Shown one piece after another: positions 16,046 through 22,903 of a stretch of 32,153 bases of DNA. How positions within the stretch are numbered: position 1 is the stretch's first letter; every line of letters begins with the position of its first letter. Below the pieces are notes generated by a model, which saw nothing but the letters and a program-made list of their open reading frames with translations, was not told the origin of the DNA and did not search any database. Origin of the DNA: Myxococcales bacterium (GTDB taxonomy: Bacteria > Myxococcota_A > UBA9160 > SMWR01); the NCBI GenBank assembly GCA_022561775.1, contig JADFQO010000031.1, positions 1-32,153 on the forward strand, given 5' to 3'. The position numbers were made by a program, and so were the translations under genes.

Positions 16046-17323
16046 ATGTCTGCACCGCTGAGCCAGATCCGCGTGCTCGAGCTCAGCCGCATCCTCGCGG
16101 GCCCCTGGGCGGGCCAGACCCTCGCGGACCTCGGCGCCAGCGTGATCAAGGTGGAGAGGCCCGGAACCGGCGATGACACCCGCAGCTGGGGGCCTCCTTT
16201 CGCGAAACGAGCCGGCGGCGACGCGGATGGGTCCACGGGCGATGCCGCCTACTTCCTTTGCGCCAATCGCGGAAAGCGCTCCGTGACGATCGACTTCACC
16301 AGGCCCGAGGGTCAGCGGATCGTGACAGCGCTCGCTCGGCGAAGCGATGTCGTGATCGAAAACTTCAAGGTCGGCGGGCTCGAAAAATACGGACTGGATT
16401 ACGCGTCGCTCCGCACGGACAACCCCGGACTCGTCTACTGCTCGATCACCGGCTTCGGACAGACTGGGCCCTACCGAGAACGCCCGGGATACGACTTCCT
16501 CATCCAGGGGATGTCCGGCTTGATGAGCATCACCGGCGAGCCCGACTCCGCGCCTGGTGGCAAGCCCGTGAAGGTCGGGGTCGCCGTGACGGATGTTCTC
16601 AGCGGGCTCTATGCGGTGGTTGCCATTCAGGGCGCGCTCGCGCACCGCGCCAACACAGGGAAGGGTCAGCACATCGACATCTCGCTGCTGGACGTCCAGG
16701 CAGCGGCGCTCGCCAACCAGGCCCTCAACTATCTCGTCTCGGGTCGCGCACCCGGTCGACTCGGAAACGCGCACCCGAACATCGTGCCCTACGAGGCCTT
16801 ACAAACTTCAGACGGGTACATCATCCTCGCTGTCGGAAACGACAACCAATTTGCGCGCTTCTGCAAAGTGGCCGGAAGGCGCGAGCTCGCCGATGACGAG
16901 CGTTTCGCCAGCAATCCGAGCCGCGTCGAAAATCGAGGCGTCTTGATTCCCATGCTCGGAGATTTGATGAGGGCGCGCTCCAGCGCCGATTGGCTCGCCG
17001 CGCTCGAGCAGGCCGGTGTGCCCTGCGGACCGATCAACGACATCGAACAGCTCTTCGCCGATCCGCAGGTGAAGGCGCGCGGGCTGCAAATCGCGATCCC
17101 GGACACCGACCCAACCGCTGAAAACGGCGGGGCGAACCTTCCGGGGGTCGCCTCACCGATCCGCTACTCGGAGACTCCGATCCGCTACGAGCTGCCCCCG
17201 CCCCGACTCGGTCAACACACCGACGAAGTACTGCGGGAGGAACTCCAGCTGGATGCCGCCGAGCTGAAGCGTCTTCGGGACCTGGGGATTCTCGGAGACC
17301 GGGTTCCTGGAGAGGAGCGCTGA
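16046..17323 (+). CDS. CaiB/BaiF (family III) CoA transferase
   Basis: 425 residues. The start at ATG 16046 gives the usual beginning of the family (LSQIRVLELSRILAGPWAGQ, LADLGASVIKVERPG). The motif GFGQTGPYRERPGYD contains the conserved Asp150 that forms the covalent acyl intermediate. Later conserved pieces include DVQAAALANQ and CGPINDIEQLFADPQV. Family III enzymes move CoA between carboxylic acids; the sequence does not show which ones. There is no strong SD, and ATG 16013 is an in-frame alternative. It converges on the small gene at 17366 with a 42-base gap. A role with the nearby thiolase in acyl-CoA catabolism is possible, but the genes are not in one operon. Confidence 0.95.
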   Translation: MSAPLSQIRVLELSRILAGPWAGQTLADLGASVIKVERPGTGDDTRSWGPPFAKRAGGDADGSTGDAAYFLCANRGKRSVTIDFTRPEGQRIVTALARRSDVVIENFKVGGLEKYGLDYASLRTDNPGLVYCSITGFGQTGPYRERPGYDFLIQGMSGLMSITGEPDSAPGGKPVKVGVAVTDVLSGLYAVVAIQGALAHRANTGKGQHIDISLLDVQAAALANQALNYLVSGRAPGRLGNAHPNIVPYEALQTSDGYIILAVGNDNQFARFCKVAGRRELADDERFASNPSRVENRGVLIPMLGDLMRARSSADWLAALEQAGVPCGPINDIEQLFADPQVKARGLQIAIPDTDPTAENGGANLPGVASPIRYSETPIRYELPPPRLGQHTDEVLREELQLDAAELKRLRDLGILGDRVPGEER

Positions 17324-17365
17324 TCCGGGCGCCGGCACCCCCGGGCGAAGCGCCGTTCGCGTGAT

Positions 17366-17674
17366 TCAATTACCCGCGAGCCGGTCGAAGATCTTGTCGA
17401 TGTCGGGTGAGGTTTCCCATCGATCCGCCGGCGCGCTCCGGATCTTCTCGATCAGCACAGCGCAGATCGCCTGGGCTTCAGCCACACCGCAGTTTTCCAG
17501 TTCGCCCGGCGCGACGCTCTCGAGGACCACACAAAATTGATTCTGGGTCACCGTTTTGGGTTCGAGGCCCGAATTCTTGAGCACGATGCGTAGGGTGCCG
17601 CGCGACTCGAGCCGATCGAGCGAAGTGCACTGCTCGAGCTGGTCTGCGACGAAGTCGAAGAGATCACCCGGCAT
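17366..17674 (-). CDS. Small soluble protein of unknown function
   Basis: 102 residues without signal peptide or membrane helix, acidic overall. It contains a beta-like stretch (GTLRIVLKNSGL, NQFCVVLESV) followed by a helical part with Cys residues (ELENCGVAEAQAICAVLIEKIR). It starts three bases after the stop of the upstream membrane-protein gene (TGATCCATG), with GAGGAG inside that gene's end acting as the SD, so the two are translated from one transcript. No family is recognised. Confidence 0.7.
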   Translation of the reverse strand: MPGDLFDFVADQLEQCTSLDRLESRGTLRIVLKNSGLEPKTVTQNQFCVVLESVAPGELENCGVAEAQAICAVLIEKIRSAPADRWETSPDIDKIFDRLAGN

Positions 17675-17677
17675 GGA

Positions 17678-18427
17678 TCAGCTCTCCTCGACCGAGCTCT
17701 CGCTGACGTCGGAGCCAGATATGAGCTTCTGATAGAAGTGAGGAGGGAAGAATACCAGCCAGACCAGCGCAATCGTGACAATTTCAAGCGCACCCGTCAA
17801 TCCGTCGAAGAACGCGGAAAACGAATTGTTGGCCTCGAAGTCCGCGTACATCTCTAGCAGCACGAACGCCAAGACGACCTGCACAACCCCAAAACACCCC
17901 CAGAGCAGGAGGCGGTTGCAGACGATTCGATCACAGAGCCCCAATCGCTGGCGCCGCAGCGAGGACCGATACTGAGCGAAGGCTTCCAGTCCCGCCCAGG
18001 CAAAGGGAAGCGTGTACCCCACCCACTCGAACCAGAAAAACGGATTGCCGAGCGTAAAGCCCTCCCAGTCGCCCACCATCGCGGAGCCGCCCACGCCGAC
18101 GACGAGCAGGACCGACGTCGCGTAGACCATGCACGTCGAAAATCGGCTCTGACGCCTAAAGACTTCTCGCGTGAACAATGCGATCAAAATCGGCGCTGGG
18201 AGATAGGTGACGCGCCCTGCAAAATTGAACGGTGTCCACAGAGCCTCGATCGAAATGACCAGGGGAACGGCATAGAGGAGGTAAGAGGCTCCCGAAAAGA
18301 CGAACATGCCCGACAATAGTCGTTCCGGCCGCTCGCCCGTTCGGGAGGCGAACCGGGCCAACCGGATCCCTACGATCAGGTAGATAGCCCCTGCGATGAA
18401 CTCGCCGATCCACGCGCCGCCAGACAT
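17678..18427 (-). CDS. Multi-pass membrane protein of unknown function, paralog B
   Basis: 249 residues with about seven predicted membrane helices. The start at ATG 18427 is chosen for its SD (GGGGGAGA) about 8 bases upstream, and because the protein then begins like its paralog. It is a clear duplicate of the gene at 18595. Shared blocks include IYLxxGxRL, RTxExPERLL, ALWTPFNFAGRV versus AFWTPLNFAARV, GDWEGFTLGNPFFWFEWVGY versus its counterpart, GLCxxxVCNR with two conserved cysteines, and the C-terminal FFPPxxY. The paired Cys in GLCDRIVCNR and the GDWEGF/EWVGYTLPF blocks may mark a functional site. No known family is recognised. It is cotranscribed with the 102-residue protein. Confidence 0.8.
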   Translation of the reverse strand: MSGGAWIGEFIAGAIYLIVGIRLARFASRTGERPERLLSGMFVFSGASYLLYAVPLVISIEALWTPFNFAGRVTYLPAPILIALFTREVFRRQSRFSTCMVYATSVLLVVGVGGSAMVGDWEGFTLGNPFFWFEWVGYTLPFAWAGLEAFAQYRSSLRRQRLGLCDRIVCNRLLLWGCFGVVQVVLAFVLLEMYADFEANNSFSAFFDGLTGALEIVTIALVWLVFFPPHFYQKLISGSDVSESSVEES

Positions 18428-18447
18428 TGGACCGTCTCCCCCGGAGT

Positions 18448-18488
18448 CCGACGGGAATGGTTTCGAGAGAGACTCCATCTCCCGTCGG
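18448..18488 (-). other. Long hairpin in the leader of the paralog B gene
   Basis: CCGACGGGA (18448-18456) and TCCCGTCGG (18480-18488) are perfect 9-bp arms. The stem continues with ATGG (18457-18460) against CCAT (18475-18478) after a one-base bulge, leaving a 14-base loop. In the minus-strand transcript it lies between the two paralogs, about 10 bases before the SD of paralog B. It lacks a U-run, so a translational or mRNA-stability role fits better than termination. Confidence 0.5.
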
Positions 18489-18594
18489 GCGCGCTGTACT
18501 CATCGGTGTTTCAGTTGACGCACTTGAAGGACGAAGATGCACGTCGAGCCGCTGCTCCAGGCTCATCCGCGAGCCGTTTCGTCGGATTGTAGAG

Positions 18595-19329
18595 TTACAG
18601 CGAGACGGGAGTCGTTCGGTTGATCCAGTGCAGGTAGATCTTGGGAGGGAAGAACGCGAACCACATCACAACCAGCGCCGCTAGGATGGTGCCTCCGTAG
18701 AGGAAGTCCCAGGTCGAAGAAAACACATTTTCACGTTCGTAGGCCGCGTATTGCCCGATCAACACGACGTTACTCAGCATCTGGATCAGCCCATAGAGTG
18801 ACCAGAGAAACATTCGATTGCAGACCGAAGGCTCGCAGAGGCCGACCCTCACCCTCCGCCGCGCCTGGAGGTATTGGTGGAGCGCTTCCGCGGCCGCCCA
18901 GCCGAACGGCAGCGTGTAGCCCACCCACTCGAGCCAGAACCAGCCGTTGCTGAGCGAGAAGCCCTCCCAATCGCCTTTCAGTGCGGAACCACCCACTCCA
19001 GCGACGAGCAGAACCGCGACTCCGCGTACCAGCCATCTCGCCCAGCGGTCATCGGGGCGGAAGACACGCGCGGTGAAGACCGCGACCAGCACGGCACTTG
19101 GGAGGAAGGCAACGCGCGCGGCGAAGTTGAGCGGCGTCCAGAAGGCCGCCAGGGACTCGAAGACCGCAATGCTGTAGAGGACGCCCGATACACCGAATGC
19201 TAGGAAACTCGCGCCCAGCAGACGCTCGGGGGCCTCTCTGGTTCGAACGCCCAGCAACACGAGCCGGGTGCCGGCGAGCAGATAGATGATGCCCGACGCC
19301 AGTTCGCCTAAGTAGGCGTCCCCTTCCAT
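18595..19329 (-). CDS. Multi-pass membrane protein of unknown function, paralog A
   Basis: 244 residues with about seven predicted membrane helices, starting at ATG 19329 with GAGGA upstream. Blocks such as ASGIIYLLAGTRLVLLG, REAPERLLG, GGSALKGDWEGFSL, EWVGYTLPFGWAAAEAL, GLCEPSVCNR and FFPPKIY are all matched in the neighbouring paralog at 17678. The strict conservation of the GDWEGF...EWVGYTLPF core and the GLCxxxVCNR cysteine pair between the two copies implies they matter for function. The reaction or ligand is unknown. The gene is divergent from a glycosyltransferase gene across a 217-base region with an inverted repeat. Confidence 0.8.
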   Translation of the reverse strand: MEGDAYLGELASGIIYLLAGTRLVLLGVRTREAPERLLGASFLAFGVSGVLYSIAVFESLAAFWTPLNFAARVAFLPSAVLVAVFTARVFRPDDRWARWLVRGVAVLLVAGVGGSALKGDWEGFSLSNGWFWLEWVGYTLPFGWAAAEALHQYLQARRRVRVGLCEPSVCNRMFLWSLYGLIQMLSNVVLIGQYAAYERENVFSSTWDFLYGGTILAALVVMWFAFFPPKIYLHWINRTTPVSL

Positions 19330-19420
19330 TCCACTTGTCCTCGCTTCACAAACTCTGCCCGCACACCATCCATAAAGCGCGCTGTCCGCGAATGGATATT
19401 CGGGAACTTCAGAGAGCAAC

Positions 19421-19444
19421 TTGAGCTGCAACCGTCAAGCTCAA
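19421..19444. repeat. Inverted repeat in a divergent promoter region, possible operator
   Basis: TTGAGCT (19421-19427) and AGCTCAA (19438-19444) are perfect 7-bp arms with a 10-base spacer, lying between the divergent paralog A and glycosyltransferase genes. The spacing and symmetry fit a dimeric regulator site. Confidence 0.35.
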
Positions 19445-19546
19445 ATCACGCTGTCGGGAATTCTCGCTCGGCATCACCTAGACTGCCGGGGGCAGCTCGG
19501 CGGCAGGGCGCCGGGTCCTCTCGACCCCATCAAGCAGGACAATCCC

Positions 19547-20848
19547 ATGGAAGCGAGTAAGAAAATTGCGGTGTTTCCGGAGCCGGGGGCGATCGGCCCG
19601 GCGATGAACCTCGTCGGAATCTGTCAAGCGCTGCGCGATCTCGGTCACGAGTGCGTGTTCATCCTCGACCCCGGGCTCGAAGACACCGTGACGGGATACG
19701 GGTTCGACGAACAGCTGCTTTCCTGCATGGAACCGATGACGCCGGAAGAGTCCGCGAAATACTGGGACGACTTCATGCGGAAGTACCTTCCCAGCTTCCG
19801 GACTTCGCCCTACGAGCAGATACCGACCTACGTCCGGGCGTGTTGGGAGGCGATCGCTTCCACGTCCAAGTGGTCGGTCCGCAATGGCCTGGGCGACCTG
19901 CTCCGCAGGATCTCGCCCGATCTCATCATCAACGACAACGTGGCTCTCTATCCCGATACCGAGCGGGCCGGCTGCCCGTGGGTGCGGATGATCTCCTGTA
20001 GCGAGAACGAAATTCCGGATCCGGACATCCCGCCCCATTTCTCGGGTTGTGGCGAGAACGACCGCGATTGCTTCGAGCGCTTTCGAGAACGCTTTCGAGA
20101 GCAGGTCGAACCCGTCCACCGAGACTTCATGGATTTCATCGAGTCATGCGGGCACGAGCGACTGCCTTTCCCGGAATTCGTACTCCCATCGCCCTATTTG
20201 AACCTGCTGCTCTATCCGAAGCCACTGCAATTCAAGCGCCGAAAACCTCTCGACCCGCAGAAGTTCGTCTATCTCGATGGGTGTGTGCGAACCGAAGTCG
20301 AGCCCTATCAAGTTCCGCACTTCGCGAAGAACGAAGGCGGGCCTCTGATCTACTTCAGCTTTGGAAGCCTCGGGGTTGCCGACGTGGACCTCATCAAGCG
20401 CATGATCGGCGTACTGGGCAAGACACCCTACCGGGTGCTCGTCAACGTCGGAAGCTCCCTCGACCAATACGATGAGCCGCCCGGCAACATCCGGCTCGCC
20501 GCGTGGTACCCGCAGGCCGCGGTCTTGCCACACTGTGATGTCATCATCCAGCACGGCGGGAACAACACCCTCAACGAGACGCTCTACTTCGGAAAAGCCC
20601 CGCTCCTGATGCCGTTCGTGTGGGACGGACACGACAACGCGCAGCGGATGAACGACACCGGGCACGGTATCGGCATGCACCGCTACGAATGGAGCGATGA
20701 CGAACTGCTCGGAAACATCCAGCGCCTGCTGACCGATCCGTCGATCCAAGCCCGACTGAAGCAGACCAGTATCTACATGCAGGCACATGACGGCCGCAGC
20801 GAAGCGGCGCGCCGCATCGACGCACTGCTCAGGTCGCCGGGCTCCTGA
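19547..20848 (+). CDS. UGT-like (GT1 family) glycosyltransferase
   Basis: 433 residues from ATG 19547, which has AGGAC upstream and gives the usual N-terminal strand KKIAVFPEPGAIGPAMNLVG. The C-terminal half shows the GT-B fold signature: LIYFSFGSLG, then WYPQAAVLPHCDVIIQHGG with His336, NNTLNE, and PFVWDGHDNAQR, which corresponds to the nucleotide-sugar-binding segment of UDP-glycosyltransferases and of MGT-type macrolide transferases. It likely transfers a sugar to a small hydrophobic acceptor or sterol-like lipid in the cytoplasm. Acceptor and sugar are not deducible. It is divergent from the membrane-protein pair, so a functional link is possible but unproven. Confidence 0.9.
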   Translation: MEASKKIAVFPEPGAIGPAMNLVGICQALRDLGHECVFILDPGLEDTVTGYGFDEQLLSCMEPMTPEESAKYWDDFMRKYLPSFRTSPYEQIPTYVRACWEAIASTSKWSVRNGLGDLLRRISPDLIINDNVALYPDTERAGCPWVRMISCSENEIPDPDIPPHFSGCGENDRDCFERFRERFREQVEPVHRDFMDFIESCGHERLPFPEFVLPSPYLNLLLYPKPLQFKRRKPLDPQKFVYLDGCVRTEVEPYQVPHFAKNEGGPLIYFSFGSLGVADVDLIKRMIGVLGKTPYRVLVNVGSSLDQYDEPPGNIRLAAWYPQAAVLPHCDVIIQHGGNNTLNETLYFGKAPLLMPFVWDGHDNAQRMNDTGHGIGMHRYEWSDDELLGNIQRLLTDPSIQARLKQTSIYMQAHDGRSEAARRIDALLRSPGS

Positions 20849-20882
20849 GAAAACGCGCTGCCAGGCGCGATTGCTCAGGAGC
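20841..20882. terminator. Branched hairpin between convergent genes
   Basis: GCTCCTGAG (20841-20849) and CTCAGGAGC (20874-20882) form a perfect 9-bp stem enclosing a second stem, CGCGC (20854-20858) with GCGCG (20865-20869). It contains the glycosyltransferase stop codon and is followed by ATTTGTCT. It could end transcription of the plus-strand gene and shield it from the opposing receptor operon. The T-tract is weak. Confidence 0.5.
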
Positions 20883-20932
20883 ATTTGTCTCCGCCCGAAG
20901 GGCGGTGCAGCGCTGACGACGAGAGCAGCGGT

Positions 20933-22903
20933 TCAAAACCGGGCGGTGACGCCCGCCCGGGGTCGGATCCCGGGAGCGCGAAAGCCGACGGCCTCTTGAT
21001 GATTCGAATCGAAGAGGTTGTCGATCTCGAGATAGAGGCTGACGTGCTTGCGCACTCGCCACGAAGCCGAGAGGTCCACGCGGCCCCAGGGATCGAGCGT
21101 CACATCGCCAGTAGGCGCCGACGAATCCTTCACGGATCCGACGATCAGTGCCGCGGCGCGAATCGTCACATCTTCTACCGGATCCCAGATCAGCGTCAGC
21201 GCCCCCCGCCAGCGCGGCCGATTCAACAGGTCGTCCGAGGTATGGCGGATGTCGGTATCCGTGAACGTCAGATTTCCGTTGAGATCGAGAGAGTCGAACA
21301 GCTTCGCGCTCAGCTCGAACTCGAATCCGCGAGACACCACCTTGGAGCGATTGATGAGACTCGGCTGAAAATCGATAAAAACGAAATCGATCAGATCCTT
21401 TACCTCGATTTCAAAATACGCCAGGCGCCCAGCTACGCGATCCTTCCAGAAGCTGCGACTCAAGGCCAGATCCCAGCCCTTGCTGCGCTCGGCGACGAGA
21501 TCTGGATTGCCCACCACGGGACTGGCGAGCGAGAAGAAGGCGGGCAGTTTGAAGCCCTCGCCCCAGCTTCCCTTCACGACGAGATCGATGACGGGAACCG
21601 AGTATTCGGCGCTCACGCGGGGCGTCACTTCCGAGGAAGATTCGTTCGAGAAATCGGCCCGCACGCCACCGTAGAGAACCAGGCCGTAAGCGCTCCGCCA
21701 ATGCAGTTCTGCGAACGGGCCGCCCACCACACGATCGAGCTCGAAATTCGGAGGCTGGCCGGGTGAAAGCTGGTCGCTGCTGGAACCCTCCTCCCAATAG
21801 ACATCTCCACCCGCGGTGAAGGAAAAACCGTCTACAGGCTTGACGGTGTTGCGAAGCGAAAGCGCGTAGTAGTCGAGTTCGTCGCGGCTCGACTCCGATG
21901 GGATGCCCGTTGGTATTCCCACCCCGGGAGCAATACCCGGAGAGTCGCGATCTTCCCGACGCTGGCGATAGTCGAAGCCGAACGTGTAGTCGATCCAGCG
22001 ACCGGTTTTCTGTGCGGCTTCCACGTGCAGGCCGACCTCCCGGATGTCGCGCTCTTCCAGCGTGCGAATCACCGCAAACGCGTCGCCACCACTGTCGTCG
22101 GGAAAGGACTCGCTCTCGGAGTCGGCATAGCGGAACATAGCCCGCAGCGAAGCACCGGCCGGAAGCTGTAACCCGACGTCCGCCTTGATGTTGCCCCCAC
22201 GGTATTGCTGGCCGTCGGGTGGATCCCCCTCGTCGATCCACGCGCCGGCCACCGACAGATCTGCGAACCCGACGCGCCCGCGCGCCTCCGCCACAACGCG
22301 ATACACCCCCCAGCGTCCGCCGCTTCCATCGAGAAGAAACTCCTGTGCGTCGCGCCCGGTTCGCGTGATGATGTTGATGACGCCCGCGATTGCAGCGGAA
22401 CCGTGCACGGCAGAAATGGGGCCACGGCTGATCTCGATCCGCTCCACACCCGCCGGATCGAGCGTCGACAGGTCGAACGATCCCCCTCGATTGTTGTTCG
22501 GATCGTTCATCCGCACACCGTCGATCAGGATCAGGGTGTGGTTGGGATCGAGACCGCGCGTGTAGATCGAGGCCCGACCGCCGCGAGAACCCGGCTGCTC
22601 GACGTGGAGACCGGGCACGCGGCGCAGGATGTCGACCACGCTGGTGTAGTGACCGCGCTCGATCTCCTCGCGCGAAATCACGCTGAACGTCCCAGGGGCG
22701 TACTCCGGCGGCTGGGGTTCGCGTGATGCCGTCACCACCACGGGCCCCAGTCGGTGTACGGTCGGCTCCTCGTCCGGCACGTCCTCGGTCTCTGCGAGAG
22801 CGAGCGCGGGAAGCATCACGATGGCCGATAGGGCGAGCCCGCGCATGGATCCGCTAACTCCGGAAGCCGCTCTCCACCATGCGCTCGAACGAATCGTCAG
22901 CAT
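20933..22903 (-). CDS. TonB-dependent outer-membrane receptor, last gene of a surface operon
   Basis: 656 residues from ATG 22903, which shares its A with the stop of the preceding gene (TGATG), so translation is coupled; Met21 (22843) is an alternative. After the signal peptide (cleavage near ALA-ETE, about 37) there is a TonB-box-like GPVVVTASR (53-61). The plug follows, with VVDILRRVPGLHVEQPG, IYTRGLDPNHTLILIDGVRMND and VERIEISRGPISAVHGS, then a beta-barrel ending RAGVTARF. The plug is of the BtuB/CirA-like group. There is no cobalamin riboswitch before this gene or its operon, so the substrate is open. The gene partners are lipoproteins with VCBS and TPR repeats. Confidence 0.92.
   Translation of the reverse strand: MLTIRSSAWWRAASGVSGSMRGLALSAIVMLPALALAETEDVPDEEPTVHRLGPVVVTASREPQPPEYAPGTFSVISREEIERGHYTSVVDILRRVPGLHVEQPGSRGGRASIYTRGLDPNHTLILIDGVRMNDPNNNRGGSFDLSTLDPAGVERIEISRGPISAVHGSAAIAGVINIITRTGRDAQEFLLDGSGGRWGVYRVVAEARGRVGFADLSVAGAWIDEGDPPDGQQYRGGNIKADVGLQLPAGASLRAMFRYADSESESFPDDSGGDAFAVIRTLEERDIREVGLHVEAAQKTGRWIDYTFGFDYRQRREDRDSPGIAPGVGIPTGIPSESSRDELDYYALSLRNTVKPVDGFSFTAGGDVYWEEGSSSDQLSPGQPPNFELDRVVGGPFAELHWRSAYGLVLYGGVRADFSNESSSEVTPRVSAEYSVPVIDLVVKGSWGEGFKLPAFFSLASPVVGNPDLVAERSKGWDLALSRSFWKDRVAGRLAYFEIEVKDLIDFVFIDFQPSLINRSKVVSRGFEFELSAKLFDSLDLNGNLTFTDTDIRHTSDDLLNRPRWRGALTLIWDPVEDVTIRAAALIVGSVKDSSAPTGDVTLDPWGRVDLSASWRVRKHVSLYLEIDNLFDSNHQEAVGFRAPGIRPRAGVTARF

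Noticed and set aside
15833-16774. 313-residue minus-strand open frame
   Set aside because: Antisense to the CoA transferase with its catalytic motif on the plus strand; no recognisable domain.
20933-22903. Second receptor as a cobalamin receptor
   Set aside because: The plug is BtuB-like, but no B12 box or aptamer is present before it or before its operon, so the substrate was left open.
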